From an uncultured bacterium (GTDB taxonomy: Bacteria; Patescibacteriota; Minisyncoccia; Phycocordibacterales; UBA918): a stretch of 6,593 nucleotides of DNA. Shown here one piece after another: positions 1 to 5,447 of the stretch (positions are counted from its first letter, which is position 1; each line of letters opens with the position of its first letter). The DNA lies in NCBI GenBank assembly GCA_913050645.1, contig CAJXAG010000052.1, forward strand, positions 1-6,593. Direction: 5' to 3'. Under the pieces are notes generated by a model. That model made no database searches. It had not been told where the DNA came from and saw only the letters and a program-made list of their open reading frames with translations. The position numbers were made by a program, and so were the translations under genes.

Positions 1-265
1 CCCTGAAGCTGACCCGCCAATTTGCGGTGGCGGCATTCAGCTTTCCGACGGATCGTATCTTTCCTTCTCAGGTTTTCCGCCAGAGTGGGGTCAGTCATTT
101 TGTATTATGCTTGCTGAACGTTTTGACCTGGTAACGCCACAGCGTGTAAACAGCATCATTGAGCAATCGAGCGACCCATTGAAAGCTCGGGTGTATCTGG
201 GTACCGCAAGGTTCTTTCTTCTGCATTATATGTTTGGAGCAGCTCTTGGAGAAGCTGCAGGGTAA
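1..265 (+). CDS. C-terminal end of an unrecognised protein (5' partial)
   Basis: An open frame enters from the left edge (first full codon at base 2) and ends at TAA 263-265, giving the last 87 residues of a protein. The residue mix looks like real coding sequence. It has a Gly/Pro/Cys-containing start (PPICGGGIQLSDG), an aromatic stretch with SGFPPEWG, and a helical end rich in Ala, Leu and Phe (ARFFLLHYMFGAALGEAAG). No family was recognised and no catalytic motif is evident in the visible part. The gene stops 7 bp before a strong palindromic terminator, which supports this as its true end. It converges on the minus-strand HD hydrolase gene. Start, full length and function cannot be judged from this window. 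Confidence 0.6.
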   Translation, partial: PEADPPICGGGIQLSDGSYLSFSGFPPEWGQSFCIMLAERFDLVTPQRVNSIIEQSSDPLKARVYLGTARFFLLHYMFGAALGEAAG

Positions 266-271
266 AAGAAA

Positions 272-299
272 AAACGCGAAGCCGATCGGCTTCGCGTTT
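272..299. terminator. Bidirectional intrinsic terminator between convergent genes
   Basis: This is a perfect 28-bp palindrome. Its left half is AAACGCGAAGCCGA and the right half is the exact reverse complement, so the hairpin has up to 12 pairs around a GATC loop. On the plus strand it is followed by GTTTTTAT. On the minus strand it is followed by TTTCTTTTA. It lies 7 bp after the plus-strand stop at 265 and 5 bp beyond the minus-strand stop at 304-306, so it can end transcription from both sides. Confidence 0.9.
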
Positions 300-303
300 G
301 TTT

Positions 304-1014
304 TTATCTCTCTGCCAGGGCAGTGAGGTTTTTTTGAGCTTGCTGTTCGAGGTGTGCAAAGTACTGCGTGTGATAGACAGAAGCACGTTGCGGCTTACGA
401 AAGCTTTGTGCCCACTTTTTGCGACCCTCGTCATATTCTTCGCGGGTGTAGTGATGCTTGTACTCGAGGTAGATACTTTCCGTGTCAGCGGCAAAACCTT
501 CAGCATCTTGCCCAAGACCCATGAGGTCCAAGTCAAGCAAGAGTGCCACTGTGGGCTTTTCTTCCTCAGGAATGCCATCAAGAGAGTGCTTTGCTGTTGC
601 AAGGATGCCTCGCTTTACAAACAACGCGAAACTTTGTGGGTATCCAAGCTTGATGAGTAATACATACGCAAACTCGGCACTTTCACGTTCGCTCCAGCCA
701 TGGGCTGTACCAACCTTAATGATGACGTCGTGCAAAATGAACATCCAGTAGATTGCGATGATATCGACACTGTCATTGGAAAGATCAATTACTGCTTTGT
801 GGTCAACAAACACATCGAACATGTTGCATGGATGCGCTGGTGCATGATACGTGCGCTTGTCTGGTTCGTGCATGTCCACAAGCTCTTGGGCAAGAGTCCA
901 GAGCTCTGCTTCGCTCGGGATGAGAAAAGTAGGGAATCTGTTTTGCGAAGTGATGCTGATTGCCATTAGGATTGTGTGAAATCCTTTGACAGGCCCCATA
1001 AGTGTGGTTTGCAT
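304..1014 (-). CDS. Predicted HD-superfamily metal-dependent phosphohydrolase (COG4339-like)
   Basis: This 236-aa protein matches the pattern of the COG4339 HD phosphohydrolases. In order it shows YHAPAH (residues 56-61, His ligands), FILHDVI with the HD pair (H95, D96), ESAEFA (111-116), ILATAKHS (137-144), LDLDLMGLG (160-168, with the second Asp cluster), REEYDEGRKKWAQSF (191-205) and a C-terminal ASVYHTQYF...AQKNL block. Every expected metal-ligand position is present, so the enzyme is probably active. The physiological substrate of the family is not settled. It is probably soluble, since no signal peptide or membrane segment is seen. The start at 1014 is chosen because AAGGAG lies 7 nt upstream (minus strand, 1027-1022). 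A longer frame to 1065 exists but its ATG lacks such a site. It lies 82 bp downstream of the 98-aa gene on the same strand and may be cotranscribed with it. Confidence 0.85.
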   Translation of the reverse strand: MQTTLMGPVKGFHTILMAISITSQNRFPTFLIPSEAELWTLAQELVDMHEPDKRTYHAPAHPCNMFDVFVDHKAVIDLSNDSVDIIAIYWMFILHDVIIKVGTAHGWSERESAEFAYVLLIKLGYPQSFALFVKRGILATAKHSLDGIPEEEKPTVALLLDLDLMGLGQDAEGFAADTESIYLEYKHHYTREEYDEGRKKWAQSFRKPQRASVYHTQYFAHLEQQAQKNLTALAER

Positions 1015-1021
1015 CTCGTTT

Positions 1022-1027
1022 CTCCTT
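1022..1027 (-). promoter_or_regulatory. Shine-Dalgarno site that fixes the HD hydrolase start
   Basis: The minus strand reads AAGGAG here, 7 nt before ATG 1014-1012. This favours that ATG over the in-frame ATG at 1065, adding confidence to the 236-aa product. Confidence 0.8.
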
Positions 1028-1069
1028 TTCTGTGTGTATTCAAGCATTTTGTAGCAGGATTGCAAGAGA

Positions 1070-1092
1070 GCGCGAATCCTTTGGATTTGCGC
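1070..1092 (+). terminator. Hairpin with a T-tract on the plus strand (possible antisense terminator)
   Basis: Arms 1070-1079 (GCGCGAATCC) and 1083-1092 (GGATTTGCGC) pair around a TTT loop. In plus-strand RNA all ten positions pair, with one G-U at 1074/1088. In minus-strand RNA that pair becomes a C-A mismatch. The plus strand continues CTTTTTAG, a proper terminator tail, whereas the minus strand continues TCTCTTGC, which is poor. No plus-strand gene ends here, so it may stop antisense transcription. It may alternatively act as a leaky attenuator between the two minus-strand genes. Confidence 0.45.
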
Positions 1093-1096
1093 CTTT

Positions 1097-1393
1097 TTAG
1101 AGTCCCTTAAGCTCCTTTATGAACAGATTTTCACGTTCGTTTTGTTCTGCAGCCCAAACTTCATGTTGAGTGGGTTTGCCGCCACGCTTTTCTTTGTGTA
1201 CTTCTGAAAGTGTCTTGAGTTTTACATCATTTTTCAGAAGCAGTTGTGCGTGTTTACTGCAAAACGCAAGCACTTCTTTGTTGCGGAGAATCGCAACGTC
1301 TGCACCTTCGGTTGAATCAAAGTACTCGCCACACCCGGGGTAGTCACACCCAAACTCTTCTTGAAGCATGCCTCGTAAGTAATATCCAGCCAT
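1097..1393 (-). CDS. Small hypothetical protein with possible zinc-binding Cys/His residues
   Basis: This encodes 98 aa of no recognised family. CDYPGC (C16, C21) and CSKH (C45, H48) form a CX4C...CX2H set that could bind one zinc ion in a small zinc-ribbon-like fold. The C-terminal half is highly charged and predicted helical (KLKTLSEVHKEKRGGK then EVWAAEQNERENLF). No signal peptide or membrane segment is seen. The start is well supported: the minus strand has AAGGAG at 1405-1400, 6 nt before ATG 1393-1391. It is the first gene of the leftward pair and is transcribed divergently from the TrmB-family regulator gene across 95 bp, so that regulator may also affect it. Metal binding is inferred from residue spacing only. 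Confidence 0.7.
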   Translation of the reverse strand: MAGYYLRGMLQEEFGCDYPGCGEYFDSTEGADVAILRNKEVLAFCSKHAQLLLKNDVKLKTLSEVHKEKRGGKPTQHEVWAAEQNERENLFIKELKGL

Positions 1394-1399
1394 AACCTA

Positions 1400-1405
1400 C
1401 TCCTT
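1400..1405 (-). promoter_or_regulatory. Shine-Dalgarno site of the 98-aa gene
   Basis: The minus strand reads AAGGAG, 6 nt ahead of the ATG at 1393-1391. This is a canonical site that settles the start of this small gene. Confidence 0.8.
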
Positions 1406-1440
1406 CATTTGTAAAGAACTATCTGACTACAGCATAGGGT

Positions 1441-1474
1441 AGTTGCAATAAATTGTATATAATGTATAACAACT
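1441..1474. promoter_or_regulatory. 34-bp imperfect palindrome, candidate operator of the TrmB-family regulator
   Basis: The outer arms AGTTG (1441-1445) and CAACT (1470-1474) are perfect inverted repeats. Inside them ATA/TAT, ATT/AAT and a central TATA (1456-1459) are also symmetric about 1457.5. In total 26 of 34 positions match the reverse complement. The element covers both the -35 and -10 boxes of the regulator gene and lies 47 bp from the divergent 98-aa gene. Overlap with the promoter suggests negative autoregulation. Which protein binds it is inference. Confidence 0.6.
1443..1470 (+). promoter_or_regulatory. Sigma-70-like promoter of the TrmB-family regulator gene
   Basis: TTGCAA (1443-1448) and TATAAC (1465-1470) are separated by 16 bp, with TG directly before the -10 box. 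Transcription would begin near 1476-1478, about 12 nt before the ATG at 1489. That leaves no room for a Shine-Dalgarno site, and none is visible, so the mRNA is probably leaderless or nearly so. A second TATAAT at 1458-1463 has no good -35 partner. Confidence 0.6.
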
Positions 1475-1488
1475 ACTATACAAATACT

Positions 1489-2256
1489 ATGAATACAAAA
1501 GAAACACTCAAGAGTCTCGGGCTTACACCTTCGGAAATCACTGTGTATACTGCAATGATAGATGGCAAGATAAAGGTTAAAGACATTATTAACGTTACGA
1601 GTATGCAACGTCCATCGGTGTACCATGCGATGAATAAGCTGCAAGCTCGCGGGTTGGTTGGTCGTGTACAGGCTGGTTCATACAATCGTTGGCAACTTGC
1701 GCCTGCAAGTGCGCTACAGCAACTGGTTGCAGAAAAACAAAGTGAAGTGAAGGAGTTACAAAGTGAGGTTGAGCTTCTTGCGGAGAGTATTGACGCAACA
1801 GGATCTACATCAAATACGACGCAAGTCACCTTTTACGAAGGTCAGCAGGCCGTTGAAGGGGTTGTATTCAATGCGCTCTATTGTAAAAGTAAAGAAATTC
1901 TCTCAATTGCTCCTGACGGAAATTTTTTTCATCAAACGGGGTCTGATTTTGCTCGAAAGTTTATACAGGAACGTATGAAGCGTGATATTGCTACGCGTCA
2001 CTTATGGGAATCACAGGGTCCTGCAACAGATGCAGATCTCAGACAGTACTACGGTGAACATTCGCAGGTGCGCCTACTACCCAAGGAAATGCGCGAGGCG
2101 TTTGTGACTACAGTTTTTATTTATGATGATACGGTTATGTATATTTCCTCAAAGCGTAGTGGCTACGCAGTCGTATTTAAATCTGTAGAACATGCAGAGT
2201 TGCAGCGAGCTATTTTTGAAGCGTTATGGGCTGTAGGTTCAAATTTTAAAACATAA
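1489..2256 (+). CDS. TrmB-family transcriptional regulator
   Basis: This encodes 255 aa with TrmB-family architecture. A winged helix-turn-helix spans residues 6-60 (LGLTPSEITVYTAMIDG, then a recognition-helix region SMQRPSVYHAMNKLQARGLV). A charged heptad-like helix at 74-102 is a likely dimerising coiled coil (QLVAEKQSEVKELQSEVELL). The C-terminal domain, about 113-250, resembles the TrmB effector/PLD-like region (TFYEGQQAVEGVV...KEILSIAPDG). TrmB proteins were first characterised as sugar-responsive regulators in archaea. In bacteria, including CPR, the ligands are mostly unknown, so no effector is assigned. The start at ATG 1489 is chosen because an in-frame upstream TTG at 1453 falls inside the promoter/operator. 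No SD is visible. It lies 85 bp before lemA on the same strand with no terminator between, so read-through into the lemA operon is possible. Confidence 0.85.
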   Translation: MNTKETLKSLGLTPSEITVYTAMIDGKIKVKDIINVTSMQRPSVYHAMNKLQARGLVGRVQAGSYNRWQLAPASALQQLVAEKQSEVKELQSEVELLAESIDATGSTSNTTQVTFYEGQQAVEGVVFNALYCKSKEILSIAPDGNFFHQTGSDFARKFIQERMKRDIATRHLWESQGPATDADLRQYYGEHSQVRLLPKEMREAFVTTVFIYDDTVMYISSKRSGYAVVFKSVEHAELQRAIFEALWAVGSNFKT

Positions 2257-2294
2257 AAGAAGTATTCATAACTCATACAGTCAATAAGAATGCG

Positions 2295-2303
2295 TGATAC
2301 AAT
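2295..2303 (+). promoter_or_regulatory. Extended -10 promoter for the lemA operon
   Basis: TGATACAAT fits an extended -10 element (TGn plus TACAAT at 2298-2303). No good TTGACA-like box is found 16-18 bp upstream, which extended -10 promoters can tolerate. Transcription would start near 2309-2311, about 30 nt before lemA, leaving AGGAGGT (2319-2325) within the leader. Confidence 0.5.
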
Positions 2304-2318
2304 ACATACACTTATTTT

Positions 2319-2325
2319 AGGAGGT
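2319..2325 (+). promoter_or_regulatory. Shine-Dalgarno site of lemA at unusual spacing
   Basis: AGGAGGT is a near-perfect anti-16S match, but 16 nt separate it from ATG 2342, against a usual 5-9. An in-frame ATA at 2333 would sit at the ideal 7-nt spacing. The spacer is all A/T-rich, and a weak inverted repeat TCATA/TATGA (2331-2335 and 2341-2345) spans the ATG. Confidence 0.65.
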
Positions 2326-2341
2326 AATTTTCATATATTTT

Positions 2342-2926
2342 ATGATAGTAACGTGGATTATTCTTGGGGTGGTTGCGCTTGTGGTGCTCTACGCCATTTT
2401 CGCCTACAACGGTTTTGTTAAGCTTACACAGCGAACAAAAGAAGCATGGGCAGATATCGATGTGCAACTGAAGCGTCGATATGATCTTATTCCAAATCTT
2501 GTAGAAGCAGTGAAGGGATACGCAGCGCATGAGCGTCAGACACTCGATGCCGTTATTGAGGCACGTTCACAGGCAACACAGGTGCATGTAGATCCATCAA
2601 ACATCACGCCAGATCAGATAGCTGCTATGGCAGGAGCGGAACAGGCACTCGGTGGCGCTCTTGGTAAACTTTTAGCGGTTGCGGAGGCATATCCAGACCT
2701 AAAGGCAAACCAAAATTTTGCACAGCTGCAGACAGAGCTTTCAGACACTGAAAACAAAATCCAGGCAGCACGTCGTTTCTACAATGGCAATGTGCGTGAC
2801 TTGGTAATAATGCTTCAACAGTTCCCGTCAAATATGATTGGAAACATGTTTGGTTTCAAGGAAATGGAGTACTTTGAGATCGAAGAGGGTTCGGAAGAGA
2901 AAGAGCCAGTATCAGTTAATTTTTAG
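2342..2926 (+). CDS. lemA: LemA family protein
   Basis: This encodes 194 aa, a usual LemA length. Residues 2-21 form a single N-terminal membrane helix (VTWIILGVVALVVLYAIFAY). The conserved helical-bundle signatures follow: QLKRRYDLIPNLVEAVKGYAAHE (42-64), LDAVIEARSQA (68-78) and, near the end, RRFYNGNVRDL (144-154) with FPSNMIGNMFGF (161-172). The C-terminus is an acidic tail. LemA proteins are membrane-anchored with a long helical domain, and their biochemical role is unresolved. The gene is often found beside htpX, as here, where htpX closes the same operon. It is the first gene of the five-gene unit and the only one preceded by an obvious promoter. The ATG gives the complete membrane anchor, so it is kept despite the long SD spacing. 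Confidence 0.93.
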   Translation: MIVTWIILGVVALVVLYAIFAYNGFVKLTQRTKEAWADIDVQLKRRYDLIPNLVEAVKGYAAHERQTLDAVIEARSQATQVHVDPSNITPDQIAAMAGAEQALGGALGKLLAVAEAYPDLKANQNFAQLQTELSDTENKIQAARRFYNGNVRDLVIMLQQFPSNMIGNMFGFKEMEYFEIEEGSEEKEPVSVNF

Positions 2927-2932
2927 TCGTGT

Positions 2933-3850
2933 ATGGCAAAACAAGAAAAAATTACACTCAATGGACAGCCAGTTGGGCGCATTAAGGCTGGATGGTTACT
3001 CTTCAAAGAAGCGTTTGGCTTTATGTGGGCGGATAAGGAAATGCTTTGGATTCCCGTTATCGCGACACTTGCAAACCTATTTCTCGTTGGTGCAATCATA
3101 GGTGTAGTGGTCGTCGCTGCCTTTAGTTTTTCTGAAACATTCTTTGAAACATATCCCGTGGAGTATTTCTTCCTCTTTCTGTTGTATGTCGCGGGAGCAT
3201 TTACGCTTGCGTTTTCCCAAGCTGCAGTTGCACACTTGGTGTTCGTACGTGCGCATGGAGGTGATGCGACGTTGGGTGAAGCACTTAAAAAGGCGTTTGC
3301 ACACTGGTGGGGACTCCTTATGTGGTCGCTGATTACTGCTACGGTTGGTCTGATACTTCGTATTATCTACGATCGTTCAAAACTGCTCGGGAAAATTATT
3401 ACGTCACTGATTGGTGCTGCGTGGAATATCCTGACGTACTTTGTGGTACCAGCAATTGTGATTGACGATAAAGGCCCTTTTGACTCTATAAAAAAGTCAG
3501 CATTGGTGTTTCGACAGACCTGGGGTGAGACGCTGGTGAGCAATATCTCCTTTGTGGGAATCTTTATGATTGCGCACCTTGTGGTACTGTTCTCATGTGT
3601 GGGCGTGATTATCTTTGGGGTCGCACTTGAATCGCTGTCTATCGTCATTCTTGGATTTGCAATGATTGTCTTTTGGATGGTGGCTTTTGCTTTAGTTTCC
3701 TCATCTATTTCCGCGGTGCTTCGTGTGCTTTTGTACATTTATGCTACAGAAGGAACGGTGCCACAGAACTTCAATCGCGAACTATTGGAAAAAATGCTTG
3801 CACGAAAGAACATATCTGAGAATGAAACAACCATGACAGAACAGGTTTAG
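2933..3850 (+). CDS. DUF6159-like polytopic membrane protein
   Basis: This encodes 305 aa. A short cytoplasmic-looking N-terminus leads to about six hydrophobic segments, near residues 38-64, 77-105, 124-143, 155-177, 203-232 and 236-270, and the protein ends in a charged tail. The layout resembles the DUF6159 integral membrane family as I recall it: WADKEMLWIPV early (32-42), VRAHGGDATLGEALKKAF (105-122), TATVGLILRII (135-145), then AAWNILTYFVVPAIVID (162-178) and SIKKSALVFRQTWGE (185-199). The function of the family is unknown. It begins 6 bp after the lemA stop with no SD, so translation is probably coupled to lemA. Its place between lemA and htpX suggests a role in membrane homeostasis, which is inference only. 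Confidence 0.8.
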   Translation: MAKQEKITLNGQPVGRIKAGWLLFKEAFGFMWADKEMLWIPVIATLANLFLVGAIIGVVVVAAFSFSETFFETYPVEYFFLFLLYVAGAFTLAFSQAAVAHLVFVRAHGGDATLGEALKKAFAHWWGLLMWSLITATVGLILRIIYDRSKLLGKIITSLIGAAWNILTYFVVPAIVIDDKGPFDSIKKSALVFRQTWGETLVSNISFVGIFMIAHLVVLFSCVGVIIFGVALESLSIVILGFAMIVFWMVAFALVSSSISAVLRVLLYIYATEGTVPQNFNRELLEKMLARKNISENETTMTEQV

Positions 3851-3861
3851 TAATATTTTAT

Positions 3862-4149
3862 ATGTTTCGTAAAGTAATCAGTCTCGCTAACTGGACATTT
3901 GTAGGTCTTTTTGGATTGCTTGCACTCCTTTTTACATTTGCCTCTGATACAGGAGGAGGTGCACTTGCTGGACTGGCAACGGTGATTGCTTTGTTGGGGA
4001 TGGTATGGGTTCCAATTGCTGCAGTAACAAGTGTTTTAGGGGTCGTATATGAATATCGCGAGCACGGGTCAATTAAAAAGTTATTTACATCTCCGGCTCT
4101 GTATGTCTTGTTTATCGTATTTTACTTGCTTATGTTGATGTTTGTGTAG
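3862..4149 (+). CDS. Small three-helix membrane protein, unrecognised
   Basis: This encodes 95 aa, almost entirely hydrophobic. There are likely membrane segments at residues 9-27, 35-62 and 76-95, a glycine-rich turn (DTGGGALAG, 29-37) and a basic/acidic loop (YEYREHGSIKKLF, 63-75). The protein ends at the membrane with no soluble tail. No family was recognised. It starts 11 bp after the DUF6159-like gene and stops 1 bp before the next ATG, so it is clearly an operon member. No SD is present; the leader is TAATATTTTAT, similar to the A/T-rich sequence directly before lemA. It could be a small partner subunit of the DUF6159-like protein or of HtpX, but nothing in the sequence proves this. Confidence 0.75.
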   Translation: MFRKVISLANWTFVGLFGLLALLFTFASDTGGGALAGLATVIALLGMVWVPIAAVTSVLGVVYEYREHGSIKKLFTSPALYVLFIVFYLLMLMFV

Positions 4150-4150
4150 T

Positions 4151-4540
4151 ATGAATAATAATCAGACCAAGAAAGTTTTTTATAACAAGCTTGTTCGTGA
4201 TGCGATTCAGGAAAAAATAGAAGGAAAAAATGAACAATGTGAAGTGCGTGAACTTGTTGACGATCAGGAGTTTCAGCAGGAGCTTTTAAAAAAGGTGACT
4301 GAGGAAGCAACGGCACTTTCTCGTGTGCGTTCGCGTAAGGAGTTTCTTGATGAATATGCTGATCTTATGGTTGTGCTTGATGCATTGACGGCACTGATGG
4401 AGTTTTCTGAAGCTGATGTTCAGGTTGCACTGAATGAAAACGTCGCAAAGAAAGGACTGTACAAAAAACGTCACTTCTTGCACTGGTCAGAGGATGTGAA
4501 TTATGTAAGTAATGAAACACCACAAGGAGTAAAAGAGTAA
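4151..4540 (+). CDS. MazG/COG4997-like nucleoside triphosphate pyrophosphohydrolase
   Basis: This encodes 129 aa. The N-terminal YNKLVRDAIQEKI (11-23) is the hallmark of COG4997-type proteins, which are related to phosphoribosyl-ATP pyrophosphohydrolase and MazG. The all-alpha NTP-PPase core follows, with KKVTEEATAL (47-56) on one helix and DEYADLMVVLDAL (67-79) on the next, then the basic KKGLYKKRHFL end (100-110). These enzymes are predicted to split NTPs into NMP and pyrophosphate with Mg2+, often cleaning up non-canonical nucleotides. The EYAD (ExxD) half of the metal site is intact, but the EExxE half reads EEATA, with Ala at residue 55. The ATG at 4151 lies 1 bp after the previous stop. 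An in-frame TTG at 4142 would overlap that gene and is less likely. No SD is visible, implying coupled translation. Confidence 0.8.
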   Translation: MNNNQTKKVFYNKLVRDAIQEKIEGKNEQCEVRELVDDQEFQQELLKKVTEEATALSRVRSRKEFLDEYADLMVVLDALTALMEFSEADVQVALNENVAKKGLYKKRHFLHWSEDVNYVSNETPQGVKE

Positions 4541-4542
4541 AT

Positions 4543-5445
4543 ATGACCACATTGTACACACATCAAAGTTCAAATATTGCAAAAACATGGTTTCTCATGA
4601 CAGCGTTTTTAGTGCTGGTGATCGCAGTTGGGTTAGGTGCTTCATACTATATGGGTAATTCGGCGATTGTGTATGGAGCCGTTGTCTTTGCACTTATTAT
4701 GAATGTGGGAGCATACTGGTTTTCTGACAAGATGGTGCTGAGTATGACGGGCGCAAAACCGATAGCACTTGAAGACGATCGGGAGCTATATAACATCGTC
4801 GAGAACCTTGCGATTACTGCAGGACTCCCGATGCCAAAGGTATATATCGTCAATGACCCAGCACCAAATGCTTTTGCAACAGGACGCAACCCTAAAAATG
4901 CAGTGGTGGCAGTAACCACAGGTCTACGGCAGATTCTGACACGTACAGAGCTTGAGGGAGTAGTGGCACACGAAATGGCGCATATTGGTAACCGCGACAT
5001 GCTCGTGATGACTGTGGCAGTGGTGTTGGCGGGGTTTATTGCGATTCTCTCGGATATTTTTCTGCGCGCATTGTGGTTTGGGGGAGGAAATAATCGTGAC
5101 CGACACCCAGCATTTTTGGCTATTGCGGTGATAGGAATCATTCTTGCCCCAATCGCTGCGCAACTTATGAAAATGGCGGTCTCTCGTAAACGTGAGTACT
5201 TGGCAGATGCTACGGGGGCACTCCTCACACGCTACCCAGAAGGGCTTGCATCGGCACTTGAAAAGATTTCAAGCTACACAGGACCGATGAAAAGTGCATC
5301 TCATGCAACCGCACACCTCTTTATTGACGATCCGTTTGATGGTCCCCACCAGAAAAACCAATTTGCAAAGAAAATTGGTGGTATGTTTGCGACACATCCG
5401 CCTGCGCAGGAGCGTATTGCCAGACTCAGAGGCATGCAGACGTAG
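4543..5445 (+). CDS. htpX: HtpX-type M48 membrane zinc metalloprotease
   Basis: This encodes 300 aa, close to the usual HtpX length. Two N-terminal membrane helices (about 14-36 and 41-60) precede the catalytic domain. The zinc motif HEMAH is at 143-147 (H143, E144, H147), and the third ligand E218 lies in SRKREYLADA (214-223). Two more hydrophobic segments (about 152-175 and 189-209) lie between them. Family signatures PKVYIVNDPAPNAFATG (98-114) and THPP (284-287) are present. HtpX cleaves damaged or misassembled cytoplasmic-membrane proteins, with its active site on the cytosolic face. All catalytic residues are intact, so it should be active. It starts 2 bp after the NTP-PPase stop. GGAG (4526-4529) and AAGAG (4533-4537) give it an SD, unlike the three genes before it. 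It is the last gene of the operon. Confidence 0.95.
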   Translation: MTTLYTHQSSNIAKTWFLMTAFLVLVIAVGLGASYYMGNSAIVYGAVVFALIMNVGAYWFSDKMVLSMTGAKPIALEDDRELYNIVENLAITAGLPMPKVYIVNDPAPNAFATGRNPKNAVVAVTTGLRQILTRTELEGVVAHEMAHIGNRDMLVMTVAVVLAGFIAILSDIFLRALWFGGGNNRDRHPAFLAIAVIGIILAPIAAQLMKMAVSRKREYLADATGALLTRYPEGLASALEKISSYTGPMKSASHATAHLFIDDPFDGPHQKNQFAKKIGGMFATHPPAQERIARLRGMQT

Positions 5446-5447
5446 AA

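Noticed and set aside
156..660. Open frames on both strands (156-602 minus, 298-660 plus) over the start of the HD hydrolase region
   Set aside because: They cross the bidirectional terminator or run antisense to a protein with conserved HD motifs, and have no start signals.
1443..1463. TTGCAA with TATAAT at 1458-1463 as promoter of the TrmB-family gene
   Set aside because: The spacer is only 9 bp. TATAAC at 1465-1470 gives 16 bp and is preferred.
3367..3738. Minus-strand open frame of 123 codons within the DUF6159-like gene
   Set aside because: It is a shadow of a polytopic membrane protein gene, with low-complexity Thr/Ile/Ser content and no SD.
4647..5228. Open frame of 193 codons on the minus strand, antisense to htpX
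   Set aside because: It lies wholly within htpX, whose catalytic motifs are intact. The product is rich in Ser, Ala, Arg and Ile as expected for an antisense shadow, with no recognisable domain and no SD.
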